Of a stretch of DNA of 64,000 bases, positions 47,938 through 59,522 are shown piece after piece (position 1 is the stretch's first letter; each line of letters opens with the position of its first letter). Source of the stretch: Agroathelia rolfsii (taxonomy: Eukaryota; Basidiomycota; Agaricomycetes; Amylocorticiales; Amylocorticiaceae). The notes below the pieces were generated by a model. That model saw only the letters and a program-made list of their open reading frames with translations, was not told the DNA's origin and made no database searches. The DNA lies in contig JABRWF010000008.1 of the NCBI GenBank assembly GCA_018343915.1, forward strand, positions 682,001 to 746,000, in the 5' to 3' direction. The translations under genes and the position numbers were made by a program.

Positions 47938-48836
47938 ACGATATTGCTACTCTCGCCACACGATGGGTTTCTGGTCTCTTTGTTTTTCTTTTCTTGGCTT
48001 TTTCGATTTTTCGGATTCGATATGAAACAAGGGCACTGCTACCTGCCTGATAGTAATATGGTTACTAGTATACCTTTTTCTTTCTTAGTTCGGTTATGCA
48101 TAATAGCAGTTTATTGTTTCCTTTGAATAAAATGGATTTCAAGTCTTTGATGCGCTATCCAACTAAAGAGACGGCAAGAAAAGGCACCGGAATACCAGTA
48201 GCTGTCGCTGTCATTACGCTCGCTGTATGCATATCATAGTCCGCTTGCGCCGGAAGAGCTTCACAACAGAATGGCTATGTCACATGAGCATTCGTCCGAG
48301 TCTAATGCTGCGATCACGACCTAGTAGTACTAGTATGGCCTACTGTGAGACACCTCCCAGGCCATTATCAGGCTAGTAGTATACATATGTAAACCAAGAC
48401 CGTGTTTGACTTCTTTTGAAAATGATGATAAAAAGCCTGTTGATAACGATGCTACCGCAAGCTGTACCGACTCACTGCACTGGCAAACCCAAACCTACTG
48501 GTGAAGTTAGTTTCAATTAATCAACACAAGGTTGCTTCAATGCGTGGCACCTATTTCAATCTTCGAAAGGCGCTTGGCTGCGACTCGTCTACGAGGTATA
48601 TATGAATGGGACCACGATTGGAAATCTCGGAACTTGTGGGAGACGTCACTCCATTCATATTACCTGTGCTGTGACCACTTCTGTGTATGGAAGACAAGAA
48701 GCTGTTCACGTGTAAATCAACGACTCGGGATGATAACAACATGCTGCAGGTGCGTTGTTCTATGTATATACCGTCTCGAAATCGGAATACTGGTTCATCT
48801 GATCCTTTGCTTTATTACTACTCAAGGTTGGAAACA
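47938..48836. other. Intergenic, no gene seen
   Basis: 3' flank of the Slm1-like gene, then the region upstream of the CHAT protein. No gene supported. Confidence 0.4.
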
Positions 48837-49063
48837 TGCCAGTGGATGATAGCAATACATCGCAGGTATGTGCAACAATCTGACGACGGTCAAAATAATA
48901 ATTAACATCTCTGTAACTACAAATTGTCGAACAGGTACAAGACTTGGGTGATGATGATACAGTACAACTGGATGGGCTTGCTGTCAATGACGGGATGACA
49001 AGTGAGATGACTGTTTTTTTTTAAAATCATGAACATGATGGACTCAAGCATCTTTAAGCGCAA

Positions 49064-52000
49064 ATGCGAATCAGTAACACACAGGCACAGGCTACGGAAT
49101 ACTGGGAAAAATTCCAGGAATTCGGGAATATCAGGGATCTCAACATGACTATATCTCTGGAGAAAGAGATTGTCAATCTGGTATCAGATAATGACCCTGA
49201 CAAACCTGGTTATTTGAACAGCCTCGGGATCTCACTTCGAAGACGGTTTGAACGGTTTGACCAAGTAGCAGATATCGCCCAAGCGATCTCTGTCCAAGAG
49301 CAGGCTGTCGATCTTACCCCTGATGGTCACCCTGATAAACCCAGCCGTCTGAACAATCTTGGTAATTCATTTGAAAGCCGATTTAGGCGATTTGGTAAGA
49401 TGGAAGACATTGCCCGAGCGATTTCTGTTCAAGAGCAGGTCATCAAATTCACACCTGATGATCATCCTAACAAGGCAGGCCGTTTAACCAATCTTGGGAA
49501 CTCGTTCCAGAGCCGATTTGGGCGATTTGGAGAAGTGGCTGATCTTGACCAGTCGATTTTAATGAAACAACAGGCTGTCAACCTCACGCCTGATGGGCAT
49601 CCTCATAAAGCCGGTTATTTATACAACCTTGGAGTCTCACTCTGGAGTCGCTTCGCGCGGTTTGGCCAAGTCGCAGACATTGACCAATCAATTCTGGTTC
49701 AACAGCGGGCCGTCGATCTCACGCTCGATAGCCATCCCGGAAAACCCAGTTTTTTGAGCAGTCTTGGCAACTCATTCCAGGATCGGTTCGAGCGATTTGG
49801 CCAAGAGGCAGACATTGCCCAGTCGATTTTGTTTCAGCAACAGGCCGTCGATCTCACGCCTAATGACTATATTGACAAACCCTGCTATTTGAACAATCTT
49901 GCCCTCGCGTTTTTGAGTCGATTCGAGCGATTTGATCGGGTCATAGACATCAACAAGACAATTTTGAACCAAGAGCAGGCAGTAAACCTCACACCAGATG
50001 ACCATCCAGATAAACCTAGCCGCTTGAGCAATCTTGGAAATTCATTTCAGAGCCGTTTTGAACGTTTTGGAGAAGTAGCAGACATTGATAAGTCAATTTT
50101 AGTTCAACAGCGGGCCATCGATCTTATACTTGACCGTCATCCTCACAAACATAGCTATTTGAACAATCTCGGCAACTCTTTTCAGATACGATATGGTCGA
50201 TTTGGTGAACTGGCAGACCTCAACCACTCGATCTCAGCTCAACAACAGGCCCTTGAACTCACACCTCCCAATCATCCTAAGAAATCCAGGCGATTGAACA
50301 ACCTTGGGCTTGCATTTCGTAGTCGGTTCGAGCGATTTCACCAAGTGACAGATATCGACCAATCAATCCTGGCTCAACAGCAGGCTGTCAATCTCACGCC
50401 TGATGGACATCCCAGTAAACCCGGTTATTTGAACAATTTGGGGAGCTCTTTTCACAGCCGATTTATTCAACTTGACAAAGTGTCAGATATTGACGAGGCA
50501 ATTTCGATGCGTCAAAGGGCGATTAAATCCTTTAATATTACGCCGGGTGCCCATGCCGACAAACCCAGTTGTTTGAACAATCTCGGTGTTTCGCTTCAGA
50601 GCCGATTCAAGAGGCTTGGACAGGTAGCAGATATCGAACAGTCAATTACGATCCATCGAGAGGCCGTCGATCTCACGCCCGATGGTCATGCCATTAAATC
50701 TGGTTATTTGGATAATCTGGGGCGCTCATTGCAAACCCGGTTTGAACAGACATCCGACTCGAAATATCTCCTAGACGCCATTTCTTCCTTTGTAGCTTCC
50801 GCTTGTTCAACAGCTGGATCGCCCCGTTACCGACTCAATGCCGCTCGTCACTGGGCTATACTTGCATACCATTCCCCACTTTCTGCTTCCCATCCCTCGC
50901 CATTGCAAGCATGTCGTGTCCTTATGGAACTTGTGCCGCGCGTTGTTTGGTTCGGAAACTCCATCAGCCTCCGTTATCAGGACATTGCTTCCATTGGCAA
51001 CGATGTCAATATGGCGGCTTCAATTGCCTGCTCTTTTGGCTATCCAGACCTTGCATTTGAGTGGCTTGAGCAAGGTCGATCGATTGTCTGGACACAGATG
51101 CTTCATCTTCGCACTCCTTTGAATGACCTCAAAGATAAGCATCCGGAACTCGCTGCTTCGATGGAAACCCTTTCCCACAGACTCGAGAGGCTCAGCATTG
51201 ACATAAACCAGAGCACCACTGACAACCCAAATGTGTACAATTATCAAGGCACGTCTCCTGAACAGGCTGCACAGGAGCATCGACGACTTGCCGAGGAGTG
51301 GGAGAAATTGCTAACTCGTATTCGTCAATGCACTGGATTTGAGAAATTTTTGCAGCCCAAGGCATTCGCGGATCTTGTCCCAGCGGCTAAGAATGGGCCC
51401 GTAGTCTTTGTGAACATTGAAGAGTACCGATGTGATGCACTTATTTTACAGAATTCCAAGAATCTACCTCAGCTTAATCATGTCCCTCTATCGTTAGCGT
51501 CACTAAAGATGATCAAGAAAGCTTATGGACTCTTTGCTCAGCATTTAGATTCTAATGGTTACAAATCTCGCGACAGTGGCCTCCGTAAGTGCCTGCGAGT
51601 CGGCTTTTGCTCTATCTTTATTAATATTGGTGCACAATAAATAGAACATAACGATCCTGATCTTACAAACGATGTCGGAGAGGATGCCAGCGATCGTTTC
51701 TGTATCCTCGCTCCTCTCCCGGGAATGGGGATGGAAGATCTTCTCGAGATGCTTTGGATAACAATCGTCGAACCTGTAATTCAGAAGCTTGGTTATACTG
51801 TATGGTTTTCTTTGCGTTCACCCACCACTCCTTATCTTATCTCATCTTATTTGCACCAGGAAAACAACGACACGGAAAACGAGCTTCCCCACGTCACATG
51901 GTGTACCACAGGGCCACTTGCTTTTCTGCCTCTTCATGCTGCTGGCCACTATGGAACAGGCATGCAGGCGACGCGCGATAGGGTATACAATTATATTGTT

Positions 52001-52681
52001 TCTTCGTATACACCAAGCATATCAGCATTGATCAAGTATGAAGATATGGGCCCGTACTTATTCCATGGACTCACGGCTATTTCGCAACCGTCGACTACTA
52101 ATCTAAGCCTGGGTTCGCTGCCTGGTACAGTCGATGAGGTGAAGAAAGTCCAGGATCTGTTCAAGTTGCTAGATGATTTGAAAGCCTTCACTTGGTTGAA
52201 TGGGCCACAGTCAACAAAAGAAAGGGTCTTGGAGAGGATGAAGGCGTCCAGCTGGTTACATCTTGCCTGCCATGGTGTCCAACGGAAAGAAAATCCAATG
52301 AAAAGTGCATTCGCGTTTTACGACGGAAACCTGGATCTACATACTATCTCACAGCAAAACCTATCGAATGCGCGACTTGCGTTCCTTTCTGCGTGCCAAA
52401 CAGCGACGGGCGATGAAAATCTACCAAACGAGGCGGCGCACCTGGCAGCAGGGATGCTGATGATTGGGTATCATTCCGTCATTGGCACAATGTGGTCCAT
52501 CAAGGACCGAGATGCGCCCTTAGTGGCTGAAGAATTCTACCGGTACTTGTTCACACGTAACATGAAGACGGACAGAGGGGAGACAGCACAAGCTTTGCAC
52601 AAGGCGATCGAGAAGCTCAGAGATAGCATTGGAGTCATGGAATTTGCCCGGTGGGTTCCATTTATCCACCTTGGCATTTAA
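49064..52681 (+). CDS. TPR-repeat CHAT-domain protein (caspase-clan protease fold)
   Basis: The N-terminal two thirds are about eleven TPR-like repeats of 45 residues (135 bp), each of the pattern F-G-x-VADIDQSIxxQQxAVDLTPDxHPxKPxYLNNLGxSFxSRFER, running about 49200-50720. A linker with WAILAYHSPLSA and SIACSFGYPDLAFEWLEQGR follows. One intron (about 51588-51644) separates it from the CHAT domain. This has HVTWCTTGPLAFLPLHAAGH, the catalytic His in SSWLHLACHG and Cys in AFLSACQTATG, then EAAHLAAGMLMIGYHSVIGT and MWSIKDRDAPLVAEEFYRYL, stop 52679-52681. A second intron is likely at about 51801-51860. Small upstream exons (MPVDDSNTSQ at 48837; VQDLGDDD at 48936) may belong to it, but the frame of the last join is not clean. 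In bacteria CHAT proteases act in defence and cell death; the fungal role is not known. Confidence 0.85.
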
Positions 52682-52921
52682 GATAAAAGCAATTACGGTT
52701 GGTGCCTGTGTTTGTCAAGTTGAAGCCAATCTTTGTTAATAATCTTTAAGCGGAAGTTTGGATAGGTTGGACTCTATCGAGAAAGCGCACTAGTATCTAA
52801 TCCACTGGAACAGTCTTTTTCGATTGATATTTTATGCCCTAGTAGCGTACAATGCATCATCTCTTAATATTTGAATGCCACGGTCAGTGAATCATAATCA
52901 TGTAGTAGTAAGCTCATACTT
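52682..52921. other. Gap between the CHAT gene and the palindrome
   Basis: 240 bp of non-coding 3' flank. The inverted duplication starts at 52922. Confidence 0.5.
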
Positions 52922-54100
52922 GCAACCTACTACTTGAGCTTTGCCGAACGTACTTGATGTTTGGAGTGTGATCTTGGGGGAGTAGTCGCTCGAGTTGTTG
53001 CTCGCTAGTCGCCATGTTGATTATAGAGGAACTCTATCTTTGGTATTCATTTGTTGGCATGAGTGGATACAGATGATCACCTTAAATGTTGATATATACC
53101 TGACACAAACATTATAATCATCCACGGCCATAGGACTTGGAAAGCACCGCATCCCGTCCGATCTGCGCAGTTAATCCGAGTGCCGCCTAGTTAGTACCAT
53201 GGTGGGGGACCACATGGGAATCCTGGGTGCTGTGGTTCATTCTATTTTGCTTCTTGCTTTCATCATAACATTCTCTTATTGTGCATCACCTAACACACAC
53301 AATGATAAACTACTGTCATTGTTTGCATATACAACAGCCATCTTTGCTGCGTTCATGCTTTTTTTTTTTTTTTTCCTGCTTCTATGACGCGAGTTAGATC
53401 ACACTTCTAATCTTTTTTGATTCCGGTGAACCGAGTCCTCTTCTTTGACCACTGGCAGCCTGAGGTCCCACCACCATCATGTCGTTGAATGCAATCTACA
53501 TCTGTTCTTTCCTACCTCAAATCTGATCCTATAAGCACATATTCAAAATAAGCAGAACGTGAAAATATGTCTTAACTCGGAAAATGCCCACTGAGAGACT
53601 CGAGTGGCTTGAGGCTGGGCTGACGGCTATACAGGGGGTTCTCAGCTTCAGAGAAAGGGGTATCTACTGTGTAGCCAATATGCTTCGATCCTGTTCTCTG
53701 GCTTCTCCAACCTCCTTAATCTTGACTTTGCCGAAAATGCATCTTCTCTCAGCGATATTCGAGTCGAGCATCATGAGCTCATAAGTCGTCCATACTCCCA
53801 CCGCTCACCTTGCCAGGTGTGATTACAACCTTTGAGTAGTAGTTCTCGTTCTCGATCTCGAATCCATGTTTGACCTCTCGAGACTGGTAAACGTGAATAC
53901 GATTTTGCGACTTGGATCTGAGTTCGATAGGAGTCAATTGGCTGGACTTTGTCGATTACTCCTAACCACCTCCTAACTATCCCTATCGCCTGAATCTATA
54001 AGAACACCCCACTTTACGCCCATCGGTGCCTCCCTCACATTACCTTGCACCCCATACCTTGCACTTAAATCTTCTTAAAGCGCTCATAACCATCATAACC

Positions 54101-55102
54101 ATGTCTTGTTCAGTGTTCGAGCTCAGCCAAAGGGCCCTTCACTTCTCACAGTTTGCACGTGTTGCAAACGAACAACTCGAAAGGGATTGCGACCCGATGG
54201 CACGCGTGCGCTCCGGTGGAGCCAAGCCTCTGCAGATGTCGACGACTTGCGCGGTGACGACCGATGTGACCAAGTCGACCGAGACGGAAGGCGAAGGATC
54301 TGCCGCTTCGGATGTTGAATCTCTCAGTGAGTTATCTGATGCACCATCCTCACTGGTGTTTTCTATTCTAGAGCAACTTGCCATGGGGGATGGGACGTGT
54401 GCGTACACCAACCCATTGGCATGCCCTACAACGACAACAATCAACAGTATCGACTCGGCCCTCAGCGAGTCGATCACCCTCGTCAACAACGACCACCCCA
54501 TGGCGGCGCCGGCTCGGACGACGTTGGATAGCGATGTCCCTGTGGTCGCCGACTTGGTCCAATCTCCTACTCTCCATGATGTGACCGAGTGCTCCATCTG
54601 TGTTGAGGCTGACAAGGAGGCTGACCATGTCGCCCTGGCCGTTTCTCTCTTCGTACCAGTACCTGGATCGTCTGTCCCCTTTCAGGAAATGGAGACAGCC
54701 GCAGCCGCCGGCGGGATCACCATCGACAGTGCCCCCTCCCCCTCCGCGCCCAAGCTAAAGAAGTCGGCGACTCTGATCGTCGAACAGGGGTTGCTCGCGG
54801 CACCCTTTGACTTCCACGGCCCACCTCCACCTTTGTGGCCCCGCTCGCCTCCGATGACGTCGATTCTTGCGGCCGTCGGCGACGCTGACTGCTTGGGATA
54901 CTTTGATAGTCGGGATGCCGGCCTGCTATCGGAGGATAACTTGGAGTCTATGCGCGTTGACTATGGTGGTCAGGGATCGAATGAGGATTCGCCTCGGGAT
55001 GATGAGAATGAAAAGAAGAAGCCACGCTGCTTGAGGATGAGCTTGAAAGGTGTGAAGAAGTGGGTTGGACGGAGGATCAGCAAGCTTCGTGGTGCACACT
55101 GA
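54101..55102 (+). CDS. Unknown protein with basic amphipathic C-terminal helix (left copy)
   Basis: I do not recognise the family. The start is taken at MSCSVFELSQ (54101), because the frame upstream to 54026 looks like a pyrimidine-rich leader; the longer form would add 25 residues. The product is about 333 aa and mostly disordered. It opens with ELSQRALHFSQFARVANEQL, a likely helix, has a Ser/Thr-rich acidic middle (SDVESLSELSDAPSSL), VTECSICVEADKEADHVALA, and an acidic stretch (SNEDSPRDDENE). It then ends in the strongly basic CLRMSLKGVKKWVGRRISKL and RGAH, which would form an amphipathic helix. No signal peptide and no clear intron. The second copy at 56806-57807 is the same ORF in reverse. 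It is the only sizeable ORF in the arm. Confidence 0.6.
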   Translation: MSCSVFELSQRALHFSQFARVANEQLERDCDPMARVRSGGAKPLQMSTTCAVTTDVTKSTETEGEGSAASDVESLSELSDAPSSLVFSILEQLAMGDGTCAYTNPLACPTTTTINSIDSALSESITLVNNDHPMAAPARTTLDSDVPVVADLVQSPTLHDVTECSICVEADKEADHVALAVSLFVPVPGSSVPFQEMETAAAAGGITIDSAPSPSAPKLKKSATLIVEQGLLAAPFDFHGPPPPLWPRSPPMTSILAAVGDADCLGYFDSRDAGLLSEDNLESMRVDYGGQGSNEDSPRDDENEKKKPRCLRMSLKGVKKWVGRRISKLRGAH

Positions 55103-55818
55103 GGGGGTCGCCATCGCTGTGGTGGAATAGGGAGAGCACAACTTGCGGGGGCTCGAATGATCGACGACGGTGGGGATCTGATCATGATCACAAAAAGGAA
55201 GCGTTTAGCATTTCCATTCTCATTTTCTCATTTTCTTTCTTCTTTTCTTTCTCTCTTTCTTCTCGTCCCTGGTTTCTGGGTTCTCGTCTGCTTTGCGATG
55301 GCTATATGCGCTTCTGTCTTGTCTGGCTCTGGCTCCGTCTCTGGTTCTGTCTCTGGTTCTGTTTGGCTCTCTTGTTCTGTGTGCTCTTGCTCGGTCTCAG
55401 TCTTTTTTTTTCTGTTTTCAGCGGGGGTTTTTATTTTTATTTTATTTTTTATTCTTCATTTTTACCCCCCGCGCTTGGGTTTTTTTAATCCTCTCAAGGA
55501 GGTTTTTTTCCCAAGTTTTTTTTTTTTTTTTTTTTTTTTTTCTTCGAGGATTCAACTCTTCGATTTTTCTTTTTCTTATCTTCTCCCTCACCCTCGGGCT
55601 GTTTCTCATGCCACGGCAAAGATCGTAGCAGGGACTGATCGAGGCGAACGGGGTTTGGAAGAGTCTAAGCGACGAGTTGAACATTCCTTTTCGTCCAAAT
55701 AGGTGTTATCGTAGTAAACGTATGTACAAAAACATGAAATGCAGAAATAAGTTTAGCTATCAGAGTCACTATTCGTAAATAGATGTCACGGTGCGAACTA
55801 AATCATTCGCAGATGATG
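55103..55818. other. 3' flank within the left arm, pyrimidine-rich with poly-T tract
   Basis: Mostly T- and CT-rich sequence with a run of about 27 T near 55519-55546. The long plus-strand frames here (for example 55157-55702) are low-complexity Phe/Ser/Leu reads of this tract, not genes. Confidence 0.6.
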
Positions 55819-56087
55819 AGTGTCAGTGCATGAAGCACGTAAAGTGATCCAATAAATCTAATTAAGAAAAAAGTTCAACGCAGCTCCCTATGAAAACGGC
55901 TCCTCCATGGGCCAAATTCCTCGAACGCTTTACGCAAACAACCTGCAATACATACCGGCAAAAGAACAGCCGGACCGGCTTGGACCGCCACGGTTCAGAC
56001 GTGCTCTACGAGCACGATAGCGCAACTGGTTTCGTACATGTTCCCGAAAACGCGCTTGAGGTTCTCAGGCCAGCGCTTCATGAAACC
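55819..56087. other. 269-bp spacer at the centre of the palindrome
   Basis: Single-copy sequence between the arms. It contains a short perfect palindrome (GTGCTCTACGAGCAC) and no convincing gene; the plus ORF from 55890 runs into the right arm and is not supported. Both arms end here at the same 18-bp block (AATCATTCGCAGATGATG and its complement). Confidence 0.7.
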
Positions 56088-58989
56088 CATCATCTGCGAA
56101 TGATTTAGTTCGCACCGTGACATCTATTTACGAATAGTGACTCTGATAGCTAAACTTATTTCTGCATTTCATGTTTTTGTACATACGTTTACTACGATAA
56201 CACCTATTTGGACGAAAAGGAATGTTCAACTCGTCGCTTAGACTCTTCCAAACCCCGTTCGCCTCGATCAGTCCCTGCTACGATCTTTGCCGTGGCATGA
56301 GAAACAGCCCGAGGGTGAGGGAGAAGATAAGAAAAAGAAAAATCGAAGAGTTGAATCCTCGAAGAAAAAAAAAAAAAAAAAAAAAAAAAAAACTTGGGAA
56401 AAAAACCTCCTTGAGAGGATTAAAAAAACCCAAGCGCGGGGGGTAAAAATGAAGAATAAAAAATAAAATAAAAATAAAAACCCCCGCTGAAAACAGAAAA
56501 AAAAAGACTGAGACCGAGCAAGAGCACACAGAACAAGAGAGCCAAACAGAACCAGAGACAGAACCAGAGACGGAGCCAGAGCCAGACAAGACAGAAGCGC
56601 ATATAGCCATCGCAAAGCAGACGAGAACCCAGAAACCAGGGACGAGAAGAAAGAGAGAAAGAAAAGAAGAAAGAAAATGAGAAAATGAGAATGGAAATGC
56701 TAAACGCTTCCTTTTTGTGATCATGATCAGATCCCCACCGTCGTCGATCATTCGAGCCCCCGCAAGTTGTGCTCTCCCTATTCCACCACAGCGATGGCGA
56801 CCCCCTCAGTGTGCACCACGAAGCTTGCTGATCCTCCGTCCAACCCACTTCTTCACACCTTTCAAGCTCATCCTCAAGCAGCGTGGCTTCTTCTTTTCAT
56901 TCTCATCATCCCGAGGCGAATCCTCATTCGATCCCTGACCACCATAGTCAACGCGCATAGACTCCAAGTTATCCTCCGATAGCAGGCCGGCATCCCGACT
57001 ATCAAAGTATCCCAAGCAGTCAGCGTCGCCGACGGCCGCAAGAATCGACGTCATCGGAGGCGAGCGGGGCCACAAAGGTGGAGGTGGGCCGTGGAAGTCA
57101 AAGGGTGCCGCGAGCAACCCCTGTTCGACGATCAGAGTCGCCGACTTCTTTAGCTTGGGCGCGGAGGGGGAGGGGGCACTGTCGATGGTGATCCCGCCGG
57201 CGGCTGCGGCTGTCTCCATTTCCTGAAAGGGGACAGACGATCCAGGTACTGGTACGAAGAGAGAAACGGCCAGGGCGACATGGTCAGCCTCCTTGTCAGC
57301 CTCAACACAGATGGAGCACTCGGTCACATCATGGAGAGTAGGAGATTGGACCAAGTCGGCGACCACAGGGACATCGCTATCCAACGTCGTCCGAGCCGGC
57401 GCCGCCATGGGGTGGTCGTTGTTGACGAGGGTGATCGACTCGCTGAGGGCCGAGTCGATACTGTTGATTGTTGTCGTTGTAGGGCATGCCAATGGGTTGG
57501 TGTACGCACACGTCCCATCCCCCATGGCAAGTTGCTCTAGAATAGAAAACACCAGTGAGGATGGTGCATCAGATAACTCACTGAGAGATTCAACATCCGA
57601 AGCGGCAGATCCTTCGCCTTCCGTCTCGGTCGACTTGGTCACATCGGTCGTCACCGCGCAAGTCGTCGACATCTGCAGAGGCTTGGCTCCACCGGAGCGC
57701 ACGCGTGCCATCGGGTCGCAATCCCTTTCGAGTTGTTCGTTTGCAACACGTGCAAACTGTGAGAAGTGAAGGGCCCTTTGGCTGAGCTCGAACACTGAAC
57801 AAGACATGGTTATGATGGTTATGAGCGCTTTAAGAAGATTTAAGTGCAAGGTATGGGGTGCAAGGTAATGTGAGGGAGGCACCGATGGGCGTAAAGTGGG
57901 GTGTTCTTATAGATTCAGGCGATAGGGATAGTTAGGAGGTGGTTAGGAGTAATCGACAAAGTCCAGCCAATTGACTCCTATCGAACTCAGATCCAAGTCG
58001 CAAAATCGTATTCACGTTTACCAGTCTCGAGAGGTCAAACATGGATTCGAGATCGAGAACGAGAACTACTACTCAAAGGTTGTAATCACACCTGGCAAGG
58101 TGAGCGGTGGGAGTATGGACGACTTATGAGCTCATGATGCTCGACTCGAATATCGCTGAGAGAAGATGCATTTTCGGCAAAGTCAAGATTAAGGAGGTTG
58201 GAGAAGCCAGAGAACAGGATCGAAGCATATTGGCTACACAGTAGATACCCCTTTCTCTGAAGCTGAGAACCCCCTGTATAGCCGTCAGCCCAGCCTCAAG
58301 CCACTCGAGTCTCTCAGTGGGCATTTTCCGAGTTAAGACATATTTTCACGTTCTGCTTATTTTGAATATGTGCTTATAGGATCAGATTTGAGGTAGGAAA
58401 GAACAGATGTAGATTGCATTCAACGACATGATGGTGGTGGGACCTCAGGCTGCCAGTGGTCAAAGAAGAGGACTCGGTTCACCGGAATCAAAAAAGATTA
58501 GAAGTGTGATCTAACTCGCGTCATAGAAGCAGGAAAAAAAAAAAAAAAAGCATGAACGCAGCAAAGATGGCTGTTGTATATGCAAACAATGACAGTAGTT
58601 TATCATTGTGTGTGTTAGGTGATGCACAATAAGAGAATGTTATGATGAAAGCAAGAAGCAAAATAGAATGAACCACAGCACCCAGGATTCCCATGTGGTC
58701 CCCCACCATGGTACTAACTAGGCGGCACTCGGATTAACTGCGCAGATCGGACGGGATGCGGTGCTTTCCAAGTCCTATGGCCGTGGATGATTATAATGTT
58801 TGTGTCAGGTATATATCAACATTTAAAGTCATCATAGACTGTATCCACTCATGCCAACAAATGAATACCAAAGGTAGAGTTCCTCTATAATCAACATGGC
58901 GACTAGCGAGCAACAACTCGAGCGACTACTCCCCCAAGATCACACTCCAAACATCAAGTACGTTCGGCAAAGCTCAAGTAGTAGGTTGC
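56088..58989 (-). repeat. Right arm of the 2.9-kb inverted duplication
   Basis: Mirror of 52922-55818. The poly-A tract (about 56364-56391) is 2 bp longer than the matching poly-T. Just past the outer end, at 58991-59008, a short sequence AGTCCCATGGCCGTGGAT repeats one already present inside the arm at about 58771-58789 (with one change). Confidence 0.95.
56806..57807 (-). CDS. Unknown protein with basic amphipathic C-terminal helix (right copy)
   Basis: The same ORF as 54101-55102 on the opposite strand, with identical predicted protein. The two copies have their 3' ends facing each other across the spacer (convergent), so read-through transcripts from both could form long double-stranded RNA. 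Whether both copies are transcribed cannot be seen. Confidence 0.6.
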   Translation of the reverse strand: MSCSVFELSQRALHFSQFARVANEQLERDCDPMARVRSGGAKPLQMSTTCAVTTDVTKSTETEGEGSAASDVESLSELSDAPSSLVFSILEQLAMGDGTCAYTNPLACPTTTTINSIDSALSESITLVNNDHPMAAPARTTLDSDVPVVADLVQSPTLHDVTECSICVEADKEADHVALAVSLFVPVPGSSVPFQEMETAAAAGGITIDSAPSPSAPKLKKSATLIVEQGLLAAPFDFHGPPPPLWPRSPPMTSILAAVGDADCLGYFDSRDAGLLSEDNLESMRVDYGGQGSNEDSPRDDENEKKKPRCLRMSLKGVKKWVGRRISKLRGAH

Positions 58990-59522
58990 CAGTCCCATGG
59001 CCGTGGATACCCTAGATTACCTGCTAAAAATATAGAGCCATCATGGCCCCTTGTACTTCTAATTATTAAGCTTACCGTCTTACATGCACGTAATGATCCC
59101 CACTTCTCTCAGACAGATTTAAATATTCAGTTGGGAGGTATGGATCGGAAATCAGTTGTAGGATACAGATCGTGATGGATGTAAAGATATATAGAAAAGA
59201 ATCCTCTATCTGTTACAAGAGACTAGGATCGATGTATGTATGTATGCATGTAACATGACGGTGACGAAGAATAAAACATTGGAGCCTATTAAGATGTTGA
59301 AATATAAGTAGATGAGGGCAAGAGATGGATGGGATGGGAAATAATGTTAATGCAAATGGCTGTTATAGCACGGAAACAGGTCATGATCATAATGTCTAAT
59401 CACGGCAAAATGTTGAGAAGAGCATTACGTGTATATCGCTATAAGAAACGAAATGAAAAAGTAGTCGGTTCGCCAGGAGCCTCCGAGGCTTTTGTTGAAA
59501 GAAGTGATGAAAATTTCTGTTT
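58990..59522. other. Non-coding flank between the palindrome and the MFS gene
   Basis: 3' side of the MFS gene. The plus ORF at 59329-59613 is an antisense read of its last exon. No gene seen. Confidence 0.45.

Larger units (their letters stand above)
52922..55818 (+). repeat. Left arm of a 2.9-kb inverted duplication
   Basis: This arm is the reverse complement of 56088-58989. Matched positions add up to 111911 at the outer end, 111908 through most of the arm and 111906 near the centre. Only a few differences exist: a 3-bp length change with local substitutions near 53070-53080, a T/C change near 53037 and a 2-bp length change in the poly-T tract near 55520-55545. The arm holds one complete copy of the unknown gene at 54101-55102. 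Confidence 0.95.

Noticed and set aside
53199..53387. 62-aa ORF in the left arm (mirrored at 58521-58709)
   Set aside because: Hydrophobic and ends in a poly-T read of Phe; no start context or family support.
55157..56751. Long ORFs rich in Phe, Ser and Leu around the poly-T tracts of both arms (for example 55157-55702 and 56278-56751)
   Set aside because: They are translations of low-complexity T/CT-rich sequence, mirrored in both arms; no domain, no codon bias.
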